DNA of 32,274 nt from Sulfurimicrobium sp964552675 (lineage in GTDB: Bacteria; Pseudomonadota; Gammaproteobacteria; Burkholderiales; Sulfuricellaceae): NCBI GenBank assembly GCA_964552675.1, contig CAZKHJ010000029.1, forward strand, positions 1-32,274, read 5' to 3'. The position numbers and the translations under genes are program-made. Within the stretch, counting starts at the first letter, position 1. Each line of letters starts with the position of its first letter. The notes below the pieces were generated by a model. That model did not search any database. It had not been told where the DNA came from and saw only the letters and a list, made by a program, of their open reading frames with translations. Shown piece after piece: positions 24,462 through 32,274 of this stretch.

Positions 24462-24794
24462 TCAGGCGCAGCAGCTCGATTCCTGGATGAAATGACAGAC
24501 GTAGTCGAGCATTTCCACCGTTTCGATCTCGAAACTGGAACCGCCCGGCACGCTGAAGCTCTGGCCGGCCTTGAAGGTTTGCCATTCGTTCTTGCCCGGC
24601 AGCTTGACCTTGCACACCCCGGCATTGATTTCCATGACTTCCGGCGCACCGGTATTGAAAGTCAGGGTGCTGGGGAAAATCACCCCCACGGTTTTTTTGG
24701 TGCCGTCCGGAAACAGCACGGTGTGGGAGATGCATTTGCCGTCGAAATAGACGTTGGCCTGTTTGACTACCGATACGTTGTCGAATTGAGACAT
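24462..24794 (-). CDS. ppnP: Pyrimidine/purine nucleoside phosphorylase
   Basis: A 110-residue single-domain cupin of the PpnP (YaiE, DUF1255) family, which cleaves nucleosides to bases and ribose-1-phosphate. Landmarks are MSQFDNVSVVKQANVYFDGKC, VLFPDGTKKTVGVIFP and SFSVPGGSSFEIETVEMLDYVC. The length fits the ~95-110-residue family. It ends in an additional ESSCCA, a vicinal cysteine pair. The ATG at 24794 is chosen because the conserved N-terminus starts there and GGGGAAT precedes it. Confidence 0.92.
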   Translation of the reverse strand: MSQFDNVSVVKQANVYFDGKCISHTVLFPDGTKKTVGVIFPSTLTFNTGAPEVMEINAGVCKVKLPGKNEWQTFKAGQSFSVPGGSSFEIETVEMLDYVCHFIQESSCCA

Positions 24795-24795
24795 T

Positions 24796-25005
24796 TCAGA
24801 TTCCCCAAATTTTCTGGATGATAGCCTTGGCAATGAAGCCCAGCATGCCAAAGGACAGCACGAAAAAGAGCACAAAGGTGCCCGTCCTGCCAGCCTTTGA
24901 CTTGTAAGCCAGTTCGCCGATGATGAACAGCATGTAGAGCATGAAGGCGCCGAGCACGAAGGTCATGCCAAAATCGGCGACCTGTTCCTCGGTGAAACCG
25001 AACAC
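24796..25005 (-). CDS. DUF2788 small membrane protein
   Basis: A 69-residue protein with two hydrophobic helices (FVLGAFMLYMLFIIGELAY and TFVLFFVLSFGMLGFIAKAII) linked by KSKAGRTG. This is the layout of DUF2788. The start is a GTG at 25005 reading MFGFTEEQVADFG. The gene lies 13 bases after argG and its stop is one base before the ppnP ATG, so it is probably co-transcribed. Function is unknown. Confidence 0.75.
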   Translation of the reverse strand: MFGFTEEQVADFGMTFVLGAFMLYMLFIIGELAYKSKAGRTGTFVLFFVLSFGMLGFIAKAIIQKIWGI

Positions 25006-25018
25006 CGGCGCCGCGCCC

Positions 25019-26242
<1,224 letters not shown>

Positions 26243-26270
26243 GTCGATTTCCGAAATTAAAGAATTCTGA

Positions 26271-26335
26271 ACCGCGAAGCCGCATAAGGCCTAAAGAAAC
26301 AAAGAGACTTCGCGTCTTGGCGCCTTTGCGGTTAA
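26271..26335. repeat. GCAAAG-type inverted repeat, copy 4 (between argF and argG)
   Basis: The left part ACCGCGAAGCCGC (26271-26283) and the right part CTTGGCGCCTTTGCGGTTAA (26316-26335) form an imperfect palindrome related to the three other copies. It begins 28 bases upstream of argG and its right end runs into the last codons of argF. Confidence 0.65.
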
Positions 26336-27249
26336 CCGATCTTACCCAGCAGCAGATATTCCATCAGTGCTTTCTGAACGTGCAGCCGGTTTTCTGCCTC
26401 GTCCCACACCACGCTATGCGGGCCATCAATCACTTCCGCCGCGACCTCTTCGCCGCGATGGGCCGGCAGACAATGCATGAACAGGGCATCCGGCCGGGCC
26501 AGCGCCATCATTTCGGCGTCCACCTGCCAGTGTTCGAAATCACGCTTGCGTTCCTCGTTTTCCGCCTCGAAACCCATGCTGGTCCACACATCCGTGGTAA
26601 CCAGGTCGGCATCGCGCGTGGCTTCCATGGGGTCGGAAAATTCTTCGTAATGATCGGTACCGTACAATCCGGCGCGCTCCGGTTCCACCTCATAGCCCGG
26701 CGGAGTCGACACATGAACATTGAAATCCAGCACTTCCGCCGCTTGCAGCCAGGTATTGCAGACGTTGTTGGAATCACCGATCCATGCCACGGTCTTGCCC
26801 CTGATGCTGCCGCGATGTTCGATATAGGTGTAGATATCCGCCAGGATCTGGCAGGGATGGTATTCGTTGGTCAGGCCATTGATTACCGGCACGCGCGAAT
26901 TGGCGGCAAAGCGTTCGATGATTTCCTGCTCGAAGGTGCGGATCATGACCAGGTCGCTCATGCGCGAAATGACCTGGGCTGCGTCTTCCACCGGTTCGCC
27001 GCGACCGAGCTGGGAATCACGGGTGTTGAGATAAATGGCCGAGCCGCCCAGCTGCTGCATACCGGCTTCGAAAGACAGGCGCGTGCGGGTGCTGGCCTTT
27101 TCGAAAATCATCACCAGGGTGCGATCCACCAGTGGCCAGTATTGCTTGTAGGACTTGAACTGCGACTTGATCCAGCGCGTTCGCTCGAACAGATATTCGA
27201 ATTCGTCGCGGGTCAGATCCTTGAACTGCAAAAAGTGCTTGATCGCCAT
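26332..27249 (-). CDS. argF: Ornithine carbamoyltransferase
   Basis: A 305-residue enzyme converting ornithine and carbamoyl phosphate to citrulline. The carbamoyl-phosphate motif STRTR is at 53-57, HPCQ at 131-134 and the ornithine-site motif HCLPAHRG at 259-266; all catalytic signatures are intact. Its C-terminal codons coincide with the edge of the GCAAAG-type repeat, so the repeat may form part of the 3' coding end. The start at 27249 has only a weak ribosome-binding site; it is 39 bases after the argD stop and is probably co-transcribed. Confidence 0.97.
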   Translation of the reverse strand: MAIKHFLQFKDLTRDEFEYLFERTRWIKSQFKSYKQYWPLVDRTLVMIFEKASTRTRLSFEAGMQQLGGSAIYLNTRDSQLGRGEPVEDAAQVISRMSDLVMIRTFEQEIIERFAANSRVPVINGLTNEYHPCQILADIYTYIEHRGSIRGKTVAWIGDSNNVCNTWLQAAEVLDFNVHVSTPPGYEVEPERAGLYGTDHYEEFSDPMEATRDADLVTTDVWTSMGFEAENEERKRDFEHWQVDAEMMALARPDALFMHCLPAHRGEEVAAEVIDGPHSVVWDEAENRLHVQKALMEYLLLGKIG

Positions 27250-27288
27250 GATGATGCTGGCAGCCAGGCTGCGGGAACTCTCCGCAAC

Positions 27289-28461
27289 CTAGCCGGCCAG
27301 GAACTCCTTGATCAGTTTGCCCAACATTTCAACCAGCTGGCCTGCCTCATCGCGATTGATGATCAGCGGTGGCAGCAGGCGCACCACACTGTCGGCTGTG
27401 ACATTGATCAGCAGCCCCTGCTCCAGGGCACGCCTGACCAGGTCCGCACAAGGGCGATCCAGTTCAATACCAATCAGGAGGCCGGCATTGCGCACCTGAA
27501 CCACACCAGCCACGCCATCCAGCTGCGCCGTCAGGCCAGAACAAATGGCCGCGCCCATCTCGGCTGCATTGCGGCACAGATCCTGCTCCTCAATCACCGC
27601 CAGAGTGGCCAATGCCGCAGCGCAGGCCAGTGGATTGCCGCCAAAAGTGGAACCATGGTTACCCGGTTTGAACAGCTCGGCCGCGGCACCTCTGGCAAGG
27701 CAGGCGCCTATCGGCACGCCTCCGCCCAGGCCTTTGGCCAGCGCCATCACATCGGGGACGACACCCGCCTGCTGGAAAGAAAACCAGGTACCGGTGCGGC
27801 CAATCCCGGTCTGCACTTCATCCAGCATCAGCAGCCAGCCATGGGCATCGCACAGACTGCGCAATTCCCGCAGATAAGTAGCATCAGGAACCTGGACCCC
27901 GCCCTCGCCCTGCACCGGTTCAACCAGGATGGCAACCACGTTCTGGTTATGCTCGGCGATCTGTGCCACGGCATTGACATCATTATAGGGAACGCGCACA
28001 AAGCCGCTTACCAGTGGCTCAAAACCGGCCTGAACCTTACGGTTTCCCGTAGCAGTCAGGGTCGCCATGGTGCGGCCATGGAAGCTTTTTTCCATCACGA
28101 TGATGGTGGGAATATCAATGCCCTTGCCATGGCCATACATGCGCGCCAGCTTGATGGCGGCCTCGTTGGCCTCGGCACCGGAATTGCAGATGAAGGCCTT
28201 GTCCATGCCAGCCAGGCGGCAAATTTTTTCCGCCAGTTGTTCCTGCCTTGCGATCTGGTACAGGTTGGAGGTATGAATCAGGGTTTGGGCCTGCTCACAA
28301 AGCGCTTGGGCGAGGCTGGGATGCGCATGGCCGAGTGCGTTGACCGCCACGCCGGCAACAGCATCGAGGTATTTTTTGCCACCCTCGTCCCACAGCCAGA
28401 CACCTTCACCCTTTGCGAAAGTCACCGGCTGCCTGGCATAGGTATTCATCAAGTACGACAT
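27289..28461 (-). CDS. argD: Acetylornithine aminotransferase
   Basis: A 390-residue PLP-dependent class III aminotransferase making N-acetylornithine from the semialdehyde; such enzymes often also act in lysine synthesis. The PLP lysine is K243 in LAKGLGGG. ICNSGAEANEAAIKLAR, SFHGRTMATLTATGN and MLDEVQTGIGRTG are conserved. The ATG at 28461 (MSYLMNTYARQPV) is chosen because AGG lies eight bases upstream and homologues begin MS(Y/H)xMNTYAR. First gene of the arg unit. Confidence 0.96.
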   Translation of the reverse strand: MSYLMNTYARQPVTFAKGEGVWLWDEGGKKYLDAVAGVAVNALGHAHPSLAQALCEQAQTLIHTSNLYQIARQEQLAEKICRLAGMDKAFICNSGAEANEAAIKLARMYGHGKGIDIPTIIVMEKSFHGRTMATLTATGNRKVQAGFEPLVSGFVRVPYNDVNAVAQIAEHNQNVVAILVEPVQGEGGVQVPDATYLRELRSLCDAHGWLLMLDEVQTGIGRTGTWFSFQQAGVVPDVMALAKGLGGGVPIGACLARGAAAELFKPGNHGSTFGGNPLACAAALATLAVIEEQDLCRNAAEMGAAICSGLTAQLDGVAGVVQVRNAGLLIGIELDRPCADLVRRALEQGLLINVTADSVVRLLPPLIINRDEAGQLVEMLGKLIKEFLAG

Positions 28462-28483
28462 GGACATAGCCTGAAAAATAAAT

Positions 28484-28511
28484 GCACACGGCAGCAATTG
28501 CTACGGTGTGC
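28484..28511. promoter_or_regulatory. Palindrome in the argD leader
   Basis: The arms GCACACGGCAGCAA (28484-28497) and TTGCTACGGTGTGC (28498-28511) are complementary at 12 of 14 positions with no spacer. It lies between a candidate promoter and the argD start, where a hairpin or a dimeric operator could act. It does not resemble the ArgR box. Confidence 0.4.
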
Positions 28512-28531
28512 GGGAGATCCGGAAAGCGATA

Positions 28532-28560
28532 TATTTAGCCCAAAGCGCCAATCCATGCAA
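28532..28560 (-). promoter_or_regulatory. Candidate promoter of the argD-argF-argG unit
   Basis: On the minus strand TTGCAT (28560-28555), 17 bases, then TAAATA (28537-28532). Both boxes are weak matches, but the spacing is ideal and the position is right. Confidence 0.35.
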
Positions 28561-28657
28561 GAGAAACTTGTTTCTCTGCCCCATGATCGAGGGAAGTCGT
28601 GTGTGCTTTGAGTGTTGCGCAAAACAAGGCGCCGCCCGACAACGCCGGCAGGCGATA

Positions 28658-28678
28658 GCCGGGCAGACAATGCCCGGC
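28658..28678 (-). terminator. Hairpin downstream of rpsT
   Basis: GCCGGGCA-GACAA-TGCCCGGC gives a perfect 8-bp stem 14 bases after the rpsT stop. No U-tract directly follows; TTGTTTTG appears further on. It is a possible terminator for the monocistronic rpsT. Confidence 0.4.
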
Positions 28679-28691
28679 ATGGCAGAACAGA

Positions 28692-28958
28692 TTAGGCAGC
28701 CATGGCCTTGATGGCGCTGGAAAGACGGCTCTTGTGGCGAGCGGCTTTGTTCTTGTGAATGATTTTCTTGTCCGCGATGCTGTCAATCACGCTTACCGAC
28801 TCCTGGAACACGGACTGGGCGGTTGCCTTGTTGCCAGCTTCAATCGCCTTGATTACTTTCTTGATCGCGGTACGCAACGTGGAACGCAGGCTGGCATTGT
28901 GCATGCGCTGCTTGTCATTTTGACGAGCGCGCTTCCTGGCTTGGGCGCTATTTGCCAT
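28692..28958 (-). CDS. rpsT: 30S ribosomal protein S20
   Basis: An 88-residue small-subunit protein that binds 16S rRNA. It has the usual N-terminus MANSAQARKRARQNDKQRMHN and the C-terminal IIHKNKAARHKSRLSSAIKAM, lysine- and alanine-rich throughout. AAGGAG lies six bases before the ATG. It has its own strong promoter upstream (29002-29030) and a possible terminator downstream. Confidence 0.98.
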   Translation of the reverse strand: MANSAQARKRARQNDKQRMHNASLRSTLRTAIKKVIKAIEAGNKATAQSVFQESVSVIDSIADKKIIHKNKAARHKSRLSSAIKAMAA

Positions 28959-29001
28959 GAAAAACTCCTTGAAAACCTGTTTGAATTAGGGAAAACGCGC
29001 A

Positions 29002-29030
29002 ATGATACTTTCGTTTCGTTTTCTAGGCAA
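29002..29030 (-). promoter_or_regulatory. Sigma70 promoter of rpsT
   Basis: On the minus strand TTGCCT (29030-29025), a 17-base spacer, then TATCAT (29007-29002). TSS would fall around 28995, giving a leader of about 37 bases with AAGGAG near its end. Confidence 0.6.
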
Positions 29031-29097
29031 GAACAAGCTCTCAGGAACAGGTCAGGTATGGCAAAACCTCCCGTGAAACGGTAAGATGCCGTCCTTC

Positions 29098-29185
29098 GGA
29101 GGGCTGGCAGAGTGGTCGATTGCACCGGTCTTGAAAACCGGCATACCGCAAGGTATCGTGAGTTCGAATCTCACGCCCTCCGCCA
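29098..29185 (+). tRNA. tRNA-Ser (UGA anticodon)
   Basis: An 88-base class II tRNA. The acceptor stem GGAGGGC pairs with GCCCTCC, then G and an encoded CCA. The anticodon arm is CCGGT-CTTGAAA-ACCGG with anticodon TGA. An extra arm of the serine type (CATACCGCAAGGTATCG) and the T-loop GTTCGAATC are present. It sits at the junction with a set of defence-type genes, and tRNA genes are common island insertion points. Confidence 0.96.
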
Positions 29186-29237
29186 TAATTCAGCCACATC
29201 ACCGCTCAGAGCATTCCCCTCCCCGTCGGGGAGACAG

Positions 29238-29268
29238 AAAAACAAAACGCCCGGCCATTTGGCCCGGG
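29238..29268 (-). terminator. Rho-independent terminator of fic
   Basis: On the minus strand the sequence forms CCCGGGCC-AAAT-GGCCGGGC (one bulge) followed by GTTTTGTTTTT. It lies 35 bases after the fic stop. A second small hairpin, CTCCCC-GTC-GGGGAG at 29219-29233, could serve the tRNA from the other side. Confidence 0.65.
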
Positions 29269-29302
29269 AGGTTTGGAGGAACAGATTCGACGGGTAGCGC
29301 AT

Positions 29303-30352
29303 TTAGCGCAGGTCGTACCAAACCCCTCGGCCGCTGCCATGCTGGTTCAGCGTGCCGCGTTCAACCAGGGTGCGGAAGTGCTGCTTGAGCGTATTCCGGC
29401 TGGCGCCGGTCAGCTTGATGGCATCGCCAATAGTCACTCGACCATGCTCGCGGGCAAATTCGACGATCTGTAACTGCAGTTCCGGCATCGCCGCCAACAC
29501 GATCTTCTCGCGCTCGACCTTCTTCTCCAGACGCCGCATTTGCTCAGCCAGGGAACGCAGAAAGAACACCAGCCACGGCTGCCAGTTCGGCGATTCCGTG
29601 CGGATCGTACCTTGGGTTTGGCGCAGCGCCAGGTAGTAGGCTTCCTTGCTGTGTTCGATCACGCTTTCCAACGAACTGTACGGCACATAGGCGTAGCCGG
29701 CCTGCAGAAGCAGGAGCGTGGTCAGCACCCGGGAGAGCCGCCCGTTGCCATCCTGGAAGGGATGTATCTCCAAAAAAACGACAACGCACAAGGCGATGAT
29801 CAGCAGTGGATGCAGTCGGGCAGTCTCCCGCTCCTGGTTAACCCAGGCCACCAACTCCGTCATCAGACGCGGTGTATCGAAGGGTGATGCGGTCTGAAAC
29901 ACGATACCGATCTGCGCGCCGGTTTCGTCGAACGCAGCAACGCTGTTCGAGTTGGTTTTGTAATTGCCGCGATGCCACGTGTCCTTCTCGCTGTGACGCA
30001 GCAGGATCTGATGCAACTGTTTGATGTGATTCTCGGTAAACGGGATGTCCTGCCACGACGAGAACACCAAGTCCATCAGCTCGGCATAGCCAGCTACTTC
30101 CTGCTCGTCGCGGGTGGCGAAGGATTTGATCTCCAGGTTTGACAGCATGTGTTCCACCTCCCGGTCGGACAGCTTGCTGCCCTCGATGCGGGTCGAGGAG
30201 CCGATGCTCTCGATGGTGGCCACGCGGCGCAGAGCCGACAGGCGGTCGGGCGCAAGCGTACCCAAGGCGCGCCAGGCGCCTTTGAACTCGTCGATCCTGG
30301 CAATGAGGCTCAAGATTTCCGGGGTGATCTGGATGGAATCGGTTTTCAGCAT
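29303..30352 (-). CDS. Fic-domain AMP-transferase (class II) with C-terminal winged helix
   Basis: A 349-residue Fic protein. The catalytic motif HPFQDGNGRLSR spans 197-208 (H197, D201, N203, R208), fully intact. The self-inhibitory N-terminal motif (S/T)xxxE(G/N) is present as STRIEG (S53, E57, G58), which places it in the group with an inhibitory helix in the same chain. The C-terminal ~60 residues (GRVTIGDAIKLTGASRNTLKQHFRTLVERGTL) form a winged helix. Such proteins transfer AMP to protein hydroxyls; the target is unknown. It is flanked by restriction-system relics, a common setting. No Shine-Dalgarno precedes the ATG; a TAGTAT -10 lies six bases upstream. Confidence 0.92.
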   Translation of the reverse strand: MLKTDSIQITPEILSLIARIDEFKGAWRALGTLAPDRLSALRRVATIESIGSSTRIEGSKLSDREVEHMLSNLEIKSFATRDEQEVAGYAELMDLVFSSWQDIPFTENHIKQLHQILLRHSEKDTWHRGNYKTNSNSVAAFDETGAQIGIVFQTASPFDTPRLMTELVAWVNQERETARLHPLLIIALCVVVFLEIHPFQDGNGRLSRVLTTLLLLQAGYAYVPYSSLESVIEHSKEAYYLALRQTQGTIRTESPNWQPWLVFFLRSLAEQMRRLEKKVEREKIVLAAMPELQLQIVEFAREHGRVTIGDAIKLTGASRNTLKQHFRTLVERGTLNQHGSGRGVWYDLR

Positions 30353-30358
30353 AAGTCA

Positions 30359-30418
30359 ATACTACACCCATTTACACCCAATACAGAAGAAAACCATTTT
30401 GACGCCCGATTACACCCA
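30359..30418 (-). promoter_or_regulatory. fic promoter region with three TGGGTGTA repeats
   Basis: On the minus strand TAGTAT (30364-30359) lies six bases before the fic ATG. TGGGTGTA occurs at 30370-30363, 30380-30373 (ten bases apart, one helical turn) and 30418-30411. The two proximal copies overlap the spacer and the -10. This arrangement suggests a regulator binding site, perhaps the Fic winged helix itself. -35 match is poor. Confidence 0.45.
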
Positions 30419-30470
30419 TTTCATCGGCTTATCCCGTAGCGTTGCGGAACATCAGGCGATTGACGTCTGA

Positions 30471-31194
30471 CCCGATGGGTCGGAACGGGCGTGTAGGAAC
30501 GCGCCCACCCGGTGGCACTCTTCCCGGACGAAGGCGGACTACGCTTGGTTGCATGGCTTGGCCGGCAACACCCTCGGCCCCGAAGAAGCCAAGGTGCTCA
30601 TCTACGCCCGCGAAACCGGGGCCGTGGATAACACCGCCTGCCGCGATTTCTCCGGTCTCGATACTTTGGCCGCCAGCAATGTGCTGCGCCGGCTACGCGA
30701 CCGCGGCCTGCTGGAAAAGCAGGGCAGTGGCAGCCGCACCTACTACACCCCGTCCGTTCCGATCGAACGACCCATGGCAAACCCCGAGCAGGCCGTTCTG
30801 CCGCTCGAAGAAGTGAATATTCCCGTAAGAGGTGCGCTCCCCTATGGGGGTTCCGCAAATCCCCCTATGCCTGCCGCCGAACTCCCGGAAGCGCCTGCCG
30901 CCAGTGCAGAAGCTTGCAACCTTGCCCCCCGAGCTTGCAACCTTGCTTGCAACCTTGAAGGGGCGCGTCACCCCGGATGCCCTGCGCGACGGCATCCGCC
31001 GGCTCTGCGCCTGGGCGCCGCTGACCGGCGACCAGCTTGCAACCCTGCTCGACAAGGATCGCCACTACCTGTGCAACAAGCACCTGATCCCCATGGTGCG
31101 TGACGGTCTGCTCAAGTTCCGCTACCCGGAAAGCGCCAAGCACCCAAACCAGGCGTATGTGGCCGCAGGAGATAACGAGGTTCGGCGTGGCTGA
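30471..31194 (+). pseudogene. Remnant of an AlbA/RecG-like ATP-binding protein (truncated and frameshifted)
   Basis: Two fragments in different frames match the C-terminal part of AlbA_2-type putative DNA-binding/ATP-binding proteins often found beside Fic and type I restriction genes. The first (from about 30530 to ~30815) reads LGPEEAKVLIYARETGAVDNTACRDF, then DTLAASNVLRRLRDRGLLEK. The second (about 30870 to 31194, frame +1) reads LATLPPELATLLATLKGRV, then LCAWAPLTGDQLATLLDKDRHYLCNK and MVRDGLLKFRYPESAKHPNQAYVAA. The N-terminal ~380-residue nucleotide-binding part is missing. The frame changes near runs of G and C at 30843-30875. A TGA at 30468 bounds the first frame. Confidence 0.6.
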
Positions 31195-31387
31195 GAAGAA
31201 GTTAAAGCCCGGCAGGAAGGTCTGGCGCTTCGAACAGATCGCTATCAACGTCAATGTGCGCATCGATACCCTTGCCGGCGAGCGGGAAATCAAGAAGGCG
31301 CTGCGGAAGTCGCTCTTTAAGTACAAGCTGCATGCCGACGAGGAGTTGTTCGAGAAGGCCTACAGCTACATCCGGCAATATTACTGA
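31187..31387 (+). CDS. 66-residue ORF resembling an HsdR C-terminus
   Basis: A short basic protein beginning GTG at 31187 with GAGG six bases upstream. The sequence KVWRFEQIAINVNVRIDTLAGE, then ALRKSLFKYKLHADEELFEKAYSYIRQYY, resembles the last residues of type I restriction R subunits as I recall them. It overlaps the last codons of the preceding remnant. It could be a small free-standing gene or a leftover tail of a deleted hsdR. I give it no enzymatic role. Confidence 0.4.
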   Translation: MAEKKLKPGRKVWRFEQIAINVNVRIDTLAGEREIKKALRKSLFKYKLHADEELFEKAYSYIRQYY

Positions 31388-31770
31388 GACTCGTGTGCGC
31401 ATGCCACGGCGAAAGAGTTGGTGGAGATTTTGAGAGAACAGAGGGCAGAAGAGAGTCGAACCGGCAGCCCTTCGGCCCATACTGCACACACCCCTGGCAC
31501 ACGCAGAGTGGGCGGGATTCCCGCGTGGTTTGCGGGAAGTAGAAATGGAAACGCCCAACCGAGAGGGGTTGGGCGTTAAATTTTGGTGGCGGAACACGGA
31601 ACCGAATCCGATATCGCCTTCAGATGTAAATGATAACACATCGGCCTTGAGTCCGTGAATTCGATGATTTGGCCGTTATTTCCGCGCCCCGCCTCTGGCC
31701 TAATTCTCTGTCATATGGGAAAATTGGCAACTCTTGGCAACCCCTATTCATCAACGGCAAAGGCGAGACG
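31388..31770. other. 383-base gap with hairpin and tRNA-like 3' end on the minus strand
   Basis: No plausible gene. A perfect 11-bp inverted repeat, AACGCCCAACC (31550-31560) and GGTTGGGCGTT (31567-31577), is separated by GAGAGG. On the minus strand just before it, 31619-31583 reads GGATTCGGTTCC...TTCCGCCACCA, which looks like a tRNA/tmRNA 3' end. Near 31450-31475 (minus strand) CCGGTTCGACTCTCTT resembles a T-arm. These may be att-site relics. Confidence 0.4.
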
Positions 31771-31974
31771 ATGGCAGACCCGGAAGGTGAAATCCTGACC
31801 CTGGACGAGGTGGCAGCCTACTTGAAGGCTGGCAAGCGCACTGTCTACCGCCTCGCAGCCGAAGGCAAGCTTCCCGCTTTCAAGCTGGGCGGCACGTGGC
31901 GCTTCCGCCGCAGCGACCTGGATGAGTGGATTGCCGCCAATCTGGCCAACAAGGATTCGGGGGCAAGCGACTGA
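31771..31974 (+). CDS. Excisionase-type helix-turn-helix protein
   Basis: A 67-residue DNA-binding protein of the excisionase/MerR-like HTH_17 group: ILTLDEVAAYLKAGKRTVYRLAAEGKLPAFKLGG, then TWRFRRSDLDEWIAA. The ATG at 31771 follows AAAGGCGAGACG. It overlaps the next gene by one base (TGATG), so the pair is an operon. In this position such proteins may regulate the defence operon rather than excise anything, and no integrase is seen in the window. Confidence 0.85.
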   Translation: MADPEGEILTLDEVAAYLKAGKRTVYRLAAEGKLPAFKLGGTWRFRRSDLDEWIAANLANKDSGASD

Positions 31975-32274
31975 TGGAACTGATCGACAACATCAGCCGG
32001 TTGCTTGGCGACGATCTCAAGAAAACCCTCCGGCCAGGCGCGCGCCTGAAGGTCGCGGCCTCGTGCTTTTCGATGTACGCCTTCGAGGCGCTGAAAGCCG
32101 AGTTGGAAAAGATCGGCGAGCTGGACTTCATCTTCACTTCGCCCACCTTTGTTGCCAACGAGGTCACCGACAAGATTCGCAAAGAGCGAAAGGAATTCCA
32201 CATCCCCAAGCTCGACCGTGAGCGCAGCCTCTACGGCAGCGAGTTTGAAATCCAGCTGCGCAACAAGCTCACCC
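31974..32274 (+). CDS. Probable PLD-like/helicase defence protein, 5' part
   Basis: The first 100 residues of a gene that leaves the window: MELIDNISRLLGDDLKK, KVAASCFSMYAFEALKAEL, FIFTSPTFV and DRERSLYGSEFEIQLRN. The layout, a beta-strand with helix pairs ahead of a YG(S)EFEI-type segment, resembles the N-terminal phospholipase-D-like nuclease domain of large DEAD/SNF2 helicases in defence islands. No catalytic HKD motif has appeared yet. The start codon overlaps the preceding stop by one base. Assignment is from family resemblance and context. Confidence 0.5.
   Translation, partial: MELIDNISRLLGDDLKKTLRPGARLKVAASCFSMYAFEALKAELEKIGELDFIFTSPTFVANEVTDKIRKERKEFHIPKLDRERSLYGSEFEIQLRNKLT

Noticed and set aside
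28484..28511. The argD leader palindrome as an ArgR box
   Set aside because: It is GC-rich and lacks the TGAAT/ATTCA core of ARG boxes.
26317..28611. A 764-codon plus-strand open frame opposite argF and argD
   Set aside because: It covers two intact arginine genes read on the other strand and shows no protein family pattern.
31440..31480. A complete tRNA on the minus strand near CCGGTTCGACTC
   Set aside because: A T-arm-like string is present but no acceptor, D-arm or anticodon arm can be folded around it.

Overview
The window reads as a high-GC betaproteobacterial chromosome segment. The arginine, YajQ, PpnP and DUF2788 gene set and the sulfur-linked genes at the left end suggest a Nitrosomonadales-type environmental bacterium (Sulfuricella/Gallionella-like). 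That placement is inference from gene content, not a database match.

Left end (1-2445): the 3' part of ubiD, then an ArsR-type regulator fused to a rhodanese domain, then a TauE/SafE-type anion exporter. The exporter has a near-consensus sigma70 promoter whose -10 is overlapped by an AT-rich palindrome, which is what an ArsR-type repressor site would look like. This is probably a small reactive-sulfur-responsive module.

Metal-efflux region (2429-17741): a histidine kinase, response regulator and small outer-membrane protein are read leftward. Divergently, an outer-membrane factor, periplasmic adaptor and RND pump (CusC/B/A- or CzcC/B/A-like) are read rightward. After a VirK/YbjX-family gene, a DUF4337 membrane protein and a PAP2 phosphatase comes a second RND pump and lipoprotein adaptor on the opposite strand, without an outer-membrane factor of its own. 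The two pumps differ in their TM4 proton-relay signature. An OprB-like porin lies divergent to the second adaptor.

Core block (19270-28958), all on the minus strand. In transcription order it holds rpsT, argD-argF-argG, DUF2788, ppnP, yajQ, a DJ-1/PfpI gene, a lone N-terminal 2-hydroxyacid-dehydrogenase-like domain, a beta-CASP metallo-beta-lactamase nuclease, dacB and a DUF3617 protein.

Right end (29098-32274): a tRNA-Ser(UGA) marks the border of what looks like a defence or genomic island. It holds a class II Fic AMP-transferase, a frameshifted and truncated AlbA/RecG-like ATP-binding protein remnant, a 66-residue ORF resembling an HsdR C-terminus, an excisionase-type HTH gene, and the start of a gene that is translationally coupled to it and probably encodes a PLD-like/helicase protein. 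It runs off the window.

Two features cut across the regions. A long inverted repeat built on GCAAAG units occurs four times, each time in a gap between two co-directional genes: adaptor/pump twice, yajQ/DJ-1, and argF/argG. Several genes (arsR-rhodanese, fic, perhaps oprB) have a -10-like hexamer placed so that transcription would begin at or next to the start codon, suggesting leaderless mRNAs.
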